Of a stretch of DNA of 64,000 nucleotides, positions 25,099 to 35,099 are shown piece after piece. Each line of letters opens with the position of its first letter. The first letter of the stretch is position 1. Position numbers and translations under genes: made by a program. Below the pieces are notes generated by a model, which was not told where the DNA came from, made no database searches, and saw nothing but the letters and a program-made list of their open reading frames with translations. This DNA is from Cubamyces lactineus (taxonomy: Eukaryota; Basidiomycota; Agaricomycetes; Polyporales; Polyporaceae), in contig JACDTU010000001.1 in the NCBI GenBank assembly GCA_022376465.1, positions 2,728,001 through 2,792,000 on the forward strand, written 5' to 3'.

Positions 25099-27214
25099 TT
25101 AGAAGTTCTCTGCAAGGAAGTTCAATGAGTGAGCGAAAACGGAGACGAAGGGGAGGTGAGGATGGACGTACCCTTTCCGAAGAAGAACTTGGTGCCCTTG
25201 GGCGAGGACCACTTGTTGCACATGGTGTGCAGCTGCCTGGAGAGCACGGCGGGACCACAGAAGAACTGCAGACACAACAGCAATCAGCCTCGCGCCCCAT
25301 TCTACCGAGACAAAGCAGCACGACTTACCACACCGACGTCCGTCTCCTGGTGCTTCTCGGCGATGGAGCTGAACACGCGGTCCCAGTTCGGGCGACCGAA
25401 GTGAGTCGGGGCCCTGAGCGAGGTGATCGCGTCCTTCTCCGCACCGACGTCCTGGACGATAATGTTGTTCATGTCGTCCTCCTTGATCTTCGCGGTCAGG
25501 TAGATGTTGATCTCGATCCGGTTCTGCGTGTCCTGCTCCTCGATCGCGTGCAGCAGCGAGTGGAACCACTCCGCCGAGCCAAAGTCGCGGATCACCCACG
25601 TGAAGTACACCTTCGAGAGCCGCGTCGGCTTCGATGAGTTGAAGTTGTTCATCCGGTACCAGATCGACTTGAGGATCGACGCGAACGGCGTCACGCCGAT
25701 ACCCGCGCCGACGAGCAGCACCGTCTCGTAGTTGAGGAAGTCCTCCGACGCGGAGCCGAACGGCCCGTCGACCATGATCCGGGGCAGGACGCGGTTGATC
25801 GGCGGGTTCGCGGCGGTGCCGACGACCTTGCCACCGAGCTCGTCCTTCTCGCCCTTCTTCTTCTCAAAGTCACAGCCGACGGCCTTGGCCAGAGCGGACG
25901 TAAAGTCACCAACGACGCGGATGTGCACCGAGATGTAGTCTTCCTCGGGGGCGCTATAACAAGGTCAGCGGTTACTATATGCGGAGACAACGGAGTTTCG
26001 CTGACCTAGTCAGGGTGAAGGGGTGCCACTGGAAGTACGAGATCTCAGGGCAGCAGATGAAGATGTACTGGCCAGCGCGAGTAGTCGTCTTCTCCTTCTT
26101 GATCTGGAGCTCCATGACGTTCGAGGGGTGCTGGATGACCTTGGAAATGTAGGTGCGGTGGCGGGAGCGGACCTCACGGAGAATACGCTCGTAGATCCAG
26201 ATCACACCGCCAACGAGCCAGTAGCGCTGCGCATGCGATCATCAGACACGATGCTCGCACGAATATCCACGCGCATGCGACTCACCCAGAAGACACCAAT
26301 AGTGTTGAACGAACAATACGGCGGGCGGTCGGGCTTGATCATACAGAACATGCCGTGGAGTTGCCAGTTGATGAAGAAGACGATGAAGAGGTGGTGGGTA
26401 TACCAGAACCACTCGAAGTGCGCACGACGACGCTTCTCCATGGCGTACCAGACCATGATACCAAGCGCAGCCGTCATAATCCAGCCAGTCGCACCAGGGC
26501 CGGTAGCGAAGTTGGCCGCAAGGAAGGCGACGATGCGTTGACCCGTCGTGTGCGCGCTTGTGTCGGCCATGGCAAGCTCGGCGAAGTTGACCATGTGCGC
26601 GATGATGTGCACAGCGGTAAAGACGACAATGGACCAGGCGACGGCCTTGTGGAAGGTGATGTTCTTGTCGAAAGGAATGAACGAGTTGAGCGGGGTGCGC
26701 CGAAGGATGGAGATGAAGTTGCGGCAGACGGGCAGGAGGATAAAGGCCACATCAACGTGCAAGACAAGAGCGGCGGTACGAGCAATCGCTGTAAAGGAGT
26801 ATTCAATATTTGCTCTGCAAGAGAACGATTGAGCCACTACGCACGGAAGGTGATACCGAAGGTCGCGCGGGCGGTGACGGAGTTGTCCTTGAGGTCGTAG
26901 TTCATGAACCCGAAGGCGATGACGAGCAAGTGGAGGAAGATGAAGACGAAGAAGAACATGCGACGTCCACCCTCGTTGATCATCCAGTGCCTGTACTTGT
27001 CCATGAACGTCTTTGGCACATAGGGCGCGACGGGGGCCGAGGTGGTGGTGTTGGTGCGCTGAAGGCCCTGAAGCCTGCGCCGCTCGGTCTTGTTGCGCTG
27101 GAGGTGGCTGGGCTGGTTGCCATTGATGACGATGTCGGGGTGCTGCTCAAGAGAGGGTATCTTGCCGTCCGAGAAATCCATGCTGGACTGGCGCCTTTTG
27201 TTAAAGGGCATCAT
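25099..27214 (-). CDS. noxB: NADPH oxidase, NoxB type
   Basis: Membrane flavocytochrome that moves electrons from NADPH through FAD and two haems to oxygen, making superoxide; in fungi it serves development and differentiation. Six exons (27214-26845, 26788-26286, 26226-26006, 25953-25329, 25265-25172, 25109-25099) give 607 aa with closed phases. The polar N-terminus (residues 1-85) precedes the first membrane helix. The segment FDKNITFHKAVAW and the later WYTHHL carry haem-ligand-type histidines. The FAD motif HPFTLTS is at 359-365, the NADPH motifs are DGPFGS (about 427-432), GAGIGVTPF (447-455) and FFCGP (574-578), and the end is GKENF. There is no EF-hand, which excludes NoxC. The long N-terminus and FDKNITFH favour NoxB over NoxA. 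The start could be either of two adjacent ATGs (27214 or 27211). Confidence 0.93.
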
Positions 27215-28734
27215 CTAAATGCGGTGGGCAGTCGGGGGCGGTCAGCTCGGGAAGACGGCTCGGAAGAAAACCCAGTCGCTGTGGAGAGAGGTGCGAAAGA
27301 CGACGTCCTGCGCAGAATGAGGGCCGGCCTGCAGCAAGAGACAGAAGAGGAAGGGAGGCGAATGAAAACGAAGGGAAGGGGAGGAGGAGGGAGTGGGCGG
27401 AGGGGGAAGGTGGTGGTAGCGGAAGAGGCGTTATGTGATTGAGGGAAGGAGCGTGGGCGAAAGCCAAGGGAACGGATGGAGGAGACGGATTGGGACAGGC
27501 GACGGCGCGACGGCCGGGGTTGGGCTACAGTTGCTATGGCACTTTCTTACCCACACGCCCTAATATAAGTAATCCCAACAAATAGACCCCTCCAGATCCT
27601 CCAATGCGCTGCGCCGGATCCGACAACACGCGCTCTCTCTCATCCTCCCCCGCCCTTTCTCGCACTCCGCTCCACCTCGTGGCATCCCGTCCAACATGCA
27701 GCCGTTCATATTCCACGTCTGCGCTCAACACGCCTGTCTCCAGCTGTCCACACTTCGCACACAGACGTCTGCAGCCTGCGGCGATCATCTAATGTTTTCG
27801 GCATCAGACGTGCCGACAAACGGGTGTCGCACCGTTCCTCTTCCTCAACACCTGCTGCGCCAACGTTTGACGGCTGTACTGTACATCACCCATCTCTGAT
27901 CACTCCAGTCAGCGATGTCCTGGCAGTACACCCCCTACTAATGCTACGGTCAGCAAAAAAGTACCTGTGGTCAGTGATCCCGCACGATATGACGAATTCT
28001 CGAGGGCGTGAGCTGCTCGGATCCGATACCATTGCTTGTTACCAGTACTTTCCCGCCACTGTGCCTATGTTACGGATCTCATAACCATGCTCGACGTTCT
28101 CACGACGTCGACGTCGTATCCAGTTGTGTACGCTCGAGAGATAGTCGTGACTCGCGAGAGCAGGTCTTGCGGGCAATCGCTAGGTTCTTCATGGTGTTCG
28201 TCCATACGCGAACTAAGATCACTTCCGGAAAGCAGATCTCAGGGCCGAGAACAGCCTGCAGTGCGTCTGGACTTCCAAGCCACAGTGCCAATACGTAAAC
28301 AGAACATTGGCAAAGCATATATACCTTATCATACCATCCCTTCGGAGGTCCTAGTATCATTGCTGCATGTAACAGATACTGTGAAGGATCCTAGAGAACT
28401 ACTCACCCTCTCCGACATCCTAGATTAACGTTCATCATGCCAAAATGAACGTGCACGTCCACCGGCACCGGCCCAAGTCCCAAACGGACACGTCGCGCTG
28501 GACGTAGGTACTAATAGTGCGTGCCAGTTCCTATCTCGTAGACTTTGTGGCCTGACTTGACAGGGCAGACGGGTACCGCGTCTTGTCGACGCGTCGACTA
28601 GTACGCCAGCTGCGCCAACGGACGACAAGAGTATAATGCATCATCGCTATCTAATCATTTCAGCCAGCGACGAACACCTCCTTCTCAATCAGCCGCCAAC
28701 GGCCCCGCCGGCACTCTGCGCCTCGCCCACTGTA
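27215..28734. other. intergenic, no supported gene
   Basis: This holds the noxB 5' region (purine-rich near 27340-27430, which is pyrimidine-rich on the transcribed strand, as is common just upstream of fungal start codons) and the 3' flank of the GH28 gene. An AT-rich motif, CTAATATAAG, near 27559-27568 could be a distal core element. No reading frame here has a recognisable domain. Confidence 0.5.
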
Positions 28735-31188
28735 TCACGCCCCGCAGGCTGTTCAGGCACGACAGGTATTAATAACAGACCGACATCCACGACGAATCGC
28801 CACTGCAACGGTCACTACTCACCATCCCTCGGCAGCCCCTTCAAGCTTGCTACGTTGACACAGTTATACGCCGCCGCCATGCCGTCGGGCGGCGCGACAT
28901 CAAACGCCTCGAATGCGACGTTCTCGCATGGTGCCGCAGGGCTGCACTGGAGATCAACGACTGCACAGAGGCTCCCGGTCAGCGTGACTGTTCTCGCCGA
29001 AAGATGGATCAGAGGGCTGCCGCCAACTTACGCGTGGCGTCCTGCGCGGTGCCCGTCCAGTTCTCGAATGTCAGGTCGGCGAATTGCAGCTTCGACGGTG
29101 CGTCGCCTCTACAGTGGGGTAGTCAGCTCTAAACTCATTCGGCGCGCGAACGGAGCGAGAGTAAATGTCTCACGCATGTCCGAGGTTCGTCTGGTACAGC
29201 TGGACGGGAGTCGACACCTGGTCTAGCTTGACGTTGCGCGCGACAACGCCAGAGACGCGGCCTGACAAGTACAAGTAGGATGTCAACGTCCAGGTCCTCG
29301 ATAGAGCACTGACAGGCATAAGTGACGTACCTCTACCGGCTCCGCCCCCAGTAGGCGGGAAACCTATCCTAGTGCCCGTCCACGACTTGAAGTAGACCTG
29401 TCAAACGCACGCAAGTCAATCACCGCGAACGGGAGGCTGTATCCCCCTCGAGCTCGAGCTCGGGTCGGAAGGCATTTACCCCGTGTTCCATCAACGGCTG
29501 CACCTGCGGGTCAGGGCGTATCATCTGTCCAAACGCACAGCACCTGTCGTTGCACACGCATCAATCAAACTCGGAAATGCTATCCGCGGCGTACGGTGAT
29601 GTCTTCGAGCACGACGTCGTCCACATAATCCGGCTGCAACAGTCCACCAGCGTGTCAATCCGTCGTTCATTTGTTCGCTGCTGTTGACGTCCTCTACGTC
29701 GCTGTTAGCGTGTCCGACTTACCAGATCCTCGTATTGGCCCAAGGAACCGAACGCGATCCCAGTGCCTCCACGACACGTGATATTCTTCGCGAAAATGTT
29801 CGTCGAGTTCTACAGAGAGGACTCACCGTCAGCTTCTCGGGACCCACGATGACCTACCGGCGACGCGCGAGCGCTCTCACCCCCTTGATCGCTAGACAGT
29901 CGTCCCCAGAGGTGATCTGCAGAAAGTACAAGCCGCGAGTTTGGTCAGCCTATCCGTGCTCAGGACCGAGTGCGCGGCCCCGCGTGTGGGAGCGCGCGGG
30001 GAAGAGGTGCGGGAGCGGAGGACACGCACGTCAAAGTTGAGGAGGGTGATGTTCGTGGCCCGGAAAGTGTCGATTCCTGCTCGTGGGTGCGCGGATAAGT
30101 GACTGGCCCTTTCCGGAGTCGTGTTCTCTGGGATGTCGAGAGACCGAGGGTTCTCGAGGTTGGGCGTGTGGGGAGAGGTACGTACCGTCTGTGTTCCACA
30201 CGATGCTGAGCGATGGCGTGGCGGGACGACAAGTCAGCGATAGGCGTCATTGTAAGGTACGTATATGGGCGCTGTGAACGTCTCCCGCCACAGACGGGGA
30301 TGTTGACTGAAGCTACTGCAGACGGACGCAGGGGTATCCACGTCTCACGAGGCAATCGCCCCTGATGCATCTTACCTCGACTTAGCACTGAAAGACTTAC
30401 TTTTGGCCAAAGTAAGTCTCGTCCGCGTTCTCCGCGATGCAACGCATACCATCATACACCACATCGCGCGCGTCCGCCACCGCGTTGCACCAAAACGGAG
30501 GGCTGTCGACCGTGAAGTCGCGCACCGTCCCCCTGGTGACGTTCACGAGCGAGAGCGCAACGGGCCGCCCGTCCCCGTCCAGGCGCGTCGCGTTGCCGTA
30601 CCACGACCACCAACGCTGGCCGTGCCCGACGATCCCGCCCGTGCCGTGCGCGTCGAGCGTGAAGTCGCGCCCGGAGACGACGAACCAGGACGCCTGCGAT
30701 TGGATGAAGATCGCGCGATACGTGTTCGCGGGGTCCATCCAGTACGGGAGGTCGAATATGAACTGCGATTATGATATGGCGTTGGTGGGATAGGTGTACG
30801 ACGTCAGGTGCATGCTTACGTTGAGCCGGCCGTGCAGATCCACGCGAGAATCAACCAGGTCCCAATGCATCTTCCTGTGTTATGCCAAGAACGGGTAAGT
30901 GAACGTTACTTTCTGCCATAGAGAACTTCATAGGAAAGGGAACCTAGTGATGTTGTAATCTCCGGCTTCGAAGACGGTGGTTCCGCCGTGCCCGCAAGCA
31001 GCTAAAGCCGCCTCAATCTACAGTAGTGCGTGTTCATATCCTGTTCAGTCCATCGAACGAGGTACGCAATTACTTACTTGCGAGACGTCGCTCTTGCCGT
31101 GTCCCAGGGGCTTCAGCGTGCATGTCTTGGCTGACGCTTGAACCACGAGAATAGCAAAGACCAGCGACAGTGAACATGACAACCCCAT
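28735..31188 (-). CDS. secreted GH28 pectin-active glycoside hydrolase
   Basis: Acts outside the cell on pectin-type galacturonan. Fifteen exons: 31188-31078, 31017-30944, 30874-30820, 30762-30401, 30205-30186, 30076-30030, 29916-29881, 29809-29723, 29633-29595, 29524-29480, 29397-29331, 29261-29174, 29108-29032, 28960-28823, 28748-28735. They sum to 1260 nt (419 aa) with every phase closing. Residues 1-20 look like a signal peptide. GH28 motifs are NTDG (205-208) and GDDC (227-230), which supply the catalytic aspartates. The usual GHG motif is GTG here (250-252), and the usual RIK region reads GVYFKSW, so the His and Arg typical of endopolygalacturonases are missing. This points to an exo-acting or side-specific branch of GH28 rather than an endo-enzyme. 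Two exons are tiny (20 and 14 nt). The last one adds only ACGA and the stop; the alternative is to read through its donor to a TAG. Confidence 0.92.
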
Positions 31189-32298
31189 CGTGATGCACGC
31201 AAAGGGACAATGCTCTCCTCAGATACGTCGAGCATCGTCGTCGCCGACCGAGGCCTCTTATACACACGGCTTCGGGCATAACGGAGGGAGTGCACACATG
31301 TCATATGCGCTGCTCACTGCCGTCATGGGCCGCCGTGAGGAGGCAGCCGAAGGTCAGGATGCACGGTCACGAGGATAGCGGGCCGGGTTATGGTGTACTT
31401 GTACTGGGATGCCCAAAGGGCTCGGAAGGATGGATGCGCGCTTCAAACGGCTCCGGTATAATATCAGGAAATTGATGATCATGCGCGAATTCGACCACGG
31501 GGATAGCACGGGTATGATGGCGAGCCTCTCGAGAAGCCTCGTTTGCTCTGGTACCTATAAACTTCAACAAGATTATCCATGAGACCGTGCATTGCGTGGA
31601 AAAAATAGAAGGCTCGACGTACGTCGTACTATATGATGACACTAGCTGTGTTGTCGCACACGCTTGAGATTGGCTAGTGGTCGTGACCTCACCAGGGTGC
31701 ATTCCTAGGACTTCTGCTCACAATGGTTTGACCAGATTGCCGGAGAAAGATACTTGCTCTGAACTCAGTGCGCTAAGGAAGTATAGTGAAGCGGGATTGA
31801 TACAGTACGCACATGGCTACGTGTATTGGGAGACGATAGCACGCCGGCGCACTTATGTTAGTGGTAGGCAACTCGTGCTTCAAGACTAGCACAATACAGC
31901 CGTTTCATACTGCCATCACATGTGCTTTAGCAGGTCTTCCCAGGCCGGCCCATAAGACTACGGCCACACTGGCCGTGGCGATCTGTATCCTCGAGCTTAG
32001 CGCACTTTCTTGAGGCTTCGAGCGGATGACGACGGACGTCGACGAACTCGAAGATGCTGACGAGTAGAACGCCAATCATAGCCTATGGTGTGTTGGGAAA
32101 CTAGAGTTGAAGTACGTAACAGTTCGTCGACAAGTCTCGAGAGTGCGACATGAAGCCTGAGGCGGCGTTATTGAGTGCAATCGGAACATGGCGTTCAAGA
32201 AGCAAGACGTTGGCTGGAGTCGAGCTGGAATGGGATGATATGTCTAGGGAATCTGGGCGCCTCGGTCCTTAGGACTGAATCTGAGCATACTCGTCATC
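31189..32298. other. intergenic, no supported gene
   Basis: This contains the GH28 promoter on its left and the upstream flank of a tRNA-Gly on its right. I see no coding signal. Confidence 0.5.
31257..31262 (-). promoter_or_regulatory. TATA box of the first GH28 gene
   Basis: TATAAG on the minus strand lies about 70 bp upstream of the GH28 start at 31188, a normal distance for a highly regulated fungal secreted-enzyme gene. This is based on motif and position only. Confidence 0.5.
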
Positions 32299-32369
32299 GC
32301 ATTAATGGGGTAGTGGTAACCTGGGTCGTTGCCATCGACCCGCCGGGGGTTCGATTCCCCCTTAATGCA
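32299..32369 (+). tRNA. tRNA-Gly (GCC), copy 1
   Basis: The 71-nt cloverleaf has a 7-bp acceptor stem GCATTAA/TTAATGC. The anticodon stem GGTCG/CGACC carries the loop TTGCCAT (anticodon GCC). The T arm is GGGGG-TTCGATT-CCCCC and the discriminator base is A. There is no intron. The sequence is identical to the copies at 50616-50686 and 55257-55327. Confidence 0.95.
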
Positions 32370-32867
32370 TTTTGGTCCCACCCAGCGCCCACCTGATGGG
32401 CACCCATTTTGCCACTCGGCTCACTCTTGCTGTAACTTGACCTTGACCTGTTCAACGCGACATGCTGAACTGATAATGCATACTGGTACTTCGCGGCACC
32501 ACATCGGCAACAAAGATAGAATTTTCCAAGGTTGTAGGCAGTACGCGCAGCAAACAGCCTCCGCACGCACGTTGAGCCCAGACGTTCGCGATGCGCAGGG
32601 AGGCGTGTCATGAGCTCAAACGCCTCCCAAAGATTACAGGCGAGCTGAAGTCGATCAACGTATGTGTGGACTTGGCTCTGTTCTCAAAGCAAGTTCAGAT
32701 CTTTTGCATCGCAGTTCAGACGTACTACACCGGGCAGCCTCCTCCGCGTCCTCTACGGCAACAAACCTCCTCCACCCTCCGCCGTCGTTGACCCCACCCA
32801 TCCTGCTCTACGCTACGGCCGTACAACATTCTCGCATGTCTTCCGCTGGCGATCGTACACTGGATTT
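32370..32867. other. short intergenic region or 5' part of the next gene
   Basis: The frame used by the gene starting at 32868 is open upstream to about 32664 but has no ATG there. So this stretch may include a 5' exon or UTR of that gene. Nothing else is seen. Confidence 0.4.
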
Positions 32868-33711
32868 ATGATGAGGGCAGTTCCCAAGGCGCTACTTGCT
32901 CCGCCCCTCACCCGCCATCCAGACCCGCCGTACACGCTCAACGAAGGCCCCATGAAGGGACGCAGCGCCAACATGTCGCTGTTGGACTGCATGGCGAAGA
33001 GCGTCGGGGGACGCGCCATTCGCCAAGACATCTTGCGGAAGTTCAAGACGACCATCTCCCTCATTGTCGTGCGCGGCGCAGATGTGGAGGGGAAAAGAGA
33101 CAACGCGAAGATCGTGTTCAGAGCGGAGGATGCTGGTAGGGCGCAAGACTGGATATTGTCGGGTGAGTACTATTCTTCGTACTGGACGCTGTTCGCCATC
33201 TGCGTTTGGCTGTTCGTTGGTAGATGCCACAGACGGCTGATCTACATGTCATCCTACAGACTGGACGTATATTATCCGGCCGAGTCTTGCAGTCTACGGA
33301 ATGCCCTATACTGAGTTTATCCCCCAGCTCCGTAAGGCACTACGGGAAATCGTCTCTGATGGACGCCGTATGGAATCGCAGTGGGCGCAGTTGGCCATCA
33401 AACACCGCGGTCAAACATCCGCACGCTCGACACACGCTATGTCCCGGCCCCGGCAAAAGTCATCCAATGCGATGCACGAAGAAAGCGGGTTGTCCACCAG
33501 TCGGCCTAGTCCCCCTCCAACACCTCATATTCCTGCCGGAGACCGCGCATCTTCGTACACGCAACGGGCAAGTGGGAGCCTCATCAACACTTTAGAAAGA
33601 TTAAGTGAGTGCCTCCGTCCCGTTGCACTTGTGCATATCAGTTTCCGTAGCAAAGCTGATGTTGTCACGCGACAGCAGGGTCCACACCTGCTCGGTGAGA
33701 GTGACAGGTAG
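32868..33711 (+). CDS. hypothetical protein, two or more exons
   Basis: Exon 1 (32868-33162) begins MMRAVPKALL and contains KFKTTISLIVVRGADVEGK and AEDAGRAQDWILS. An intron with GTGAGT donor and CTGAT branch point runs from 33163 to 33259. Exon 2 starts at 33260 with DWTYIIRPSLAVYGMPYTEF and continues IPQLRKALREI before a Ser/Pro-rich, disordered tail. The first junction closes in phase and both sides look like genuine folded protein. At 33605 there is a further good donor (GTGAGT), so a third exon may follow and end near 33931. Two acceptors fit different frames there and I could not choose. The end given is the stop if that intron is not used. I do not recognise the family. The start is also uncertain because the frame is open upstream. 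Confidence 0.6.
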
Positions 33712-34110
33712 TTCTATCAGCATACAAACGTCGTTTCCTGTGGCACGGGATGGGGCCCCCGCCGTACACGGGAGCTTCTCTGCTCAATGCTGCGTACCGC
33801 CTGCATACCAAACTTACAACGCGTGGTGTGGCTGGAGAATATGTGACCTATTCGGAGCACGCGAGCTGGCCGACAGTGGGAGCAGATATACAAAGTGTAG
33901 ATGTTCGTGCTGTCTGCCCCCTTCGTCCTAACAAATACTTACACGCGTGACGGCGCAGACGTAGATCCATCTTATGTAGTAGCACTGAGAAGGGCGGATT
34001 GATGGGTTCTCATGAAAGCACAACCATTGTATGGTGCCCGTGCACTGTACTTATTAAGTTGAACCTACTGTCGTAGTCTACGATCGAACGGTCCTGAACA
34101 AAAAAGCCGC
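33712..34110. other. possible 3' exon, then intergenic
   Basis: Up to about 33950 the DNA could encode a last exon of the preceding hypothetical gene: one frame reads GMGPPPYTGASLLNAAYR. The remainder shows nothing before the tRNA-Ala. Confidence 0.35.
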
Positions 34111-34182
34111 TGGACATTCAGGGGATTGAACCCTGGACCTCACGCATGCGAAGCGTGCGCGCTACCACTGTGCCAAATGCCC
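34111..34182 (-). tRNA. tRNA-Ala (CGC)
   Basis: The minus-strand cloverleaf has acceptor stem GGGCATT/AATGTCC. The D arm contains AGTGGTA, and the anticodon stem CACGC/GCGTG carries the loop TTCGCAT (anticodon CGC, reading GCG). The T arm is CAGGG-TTCAATC-CCCTG, and the discriminator A is at 34111. No intron is present. Confidence 0.93.
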
Positions 34183-35099
34183 TTGGCCAAAAATTTCGTA
34201 TTGCAAAACATGAGGCTTGCGGCAATGCTGTTAAGCTTCTTGCATGAACTTGAACCTGGCTTTGAAAGACAACCATAACCACCACAACTCCTTGCTCGTA
34301 CCGCCAGTGCCTCAGGCCTCATCGGCCATATGCTAGGCCACCTGAGCGCGCCCGGCCGTCGCGTGTTTGGACCTGGTGTTTTCTGTGAGACATATACATG
34401 TAGGACGAGACTCGTCCTTGAGCGCGGATGGCGTGCTCACGAGCGTAATGGCGATGTCTGTCTTGTGGCAAATGTACTCCTCTGTGATCGGACTCCTGAA
34501 CATCACGACATGGCTTGAGCGCGGCGGCCGGATGATTTGGCGGTAAGCACAGACCGTGCGGTTGTATAAGGATTCTCCGAGTGGGTGCTGATATTTACTG
34601 ACTGGCTTTTTGGGCGCGCCTTATTATTAGAACAGATGAGTTCAAGTTCCAGTTGCTCAACAAGCACCAGCACAAATAACACTCGAAAAGAAATTGAGGT
34701 CGGCGAGGGTAGATCAGTAGGCCTGATCACACTATGCTGAGACTTTGCGCACGAAGAGACGATCATGCAGTCAACATAATTTATGACGCAAGAGAGCACA
34801 TAAGGCGCTCACACGACGTGCACGCAGTGGGATTTAGAGCAAGGGAATTTCATGTCCGTATCGACATCATTGAGTCGGTGATGGATCCATTTGAAGTACA
34901 GGTACCCCTCCGTGAAGTCGGGGAGCATCAACGATGTGTGACTGTACGCGGTGAGTACTGCCCATGTCTCGTGGCGAGATAACACTCCATCTCACGCGGT
35001 CCTTCTCGCCGGACCAACCCGTCCCGTCCATATAATTGGACGATCCACTCTCTAGACGAGTGTACACTAACGTCGCTCACTACGCCGGTTGCTGCCTCT
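34183..35099. other. intergenic, promoter side of the ABC pair
   Basis: No gene is seen. The last 100 bp carry a TATA-like element listed separately. Confidence 0.5.
35031..35036 (+). promoter_or_regulatory. TATA-like element of ABC transporter A
   Basis: TATAAT lies about 69 bp upstream of the ATG at 35100. The motif and spacing fit a core promoter, but the second copy of the gene has no equally clear element. Confidence 0.35.

Noticed and set aside
25099..27214. Assignment as NoxA
   Set aside because: NoxA lacks the long N-terminal extension, and the segment before the first haem His differs; FDKNITFH and the GKENF end fit NoxB.
26023..27442. Long plus-strand frames across noxB
   Set aside because: They are antisense shadows of noxB exons, produced by strong codon bias; the minus-strand protein is unmistakable.
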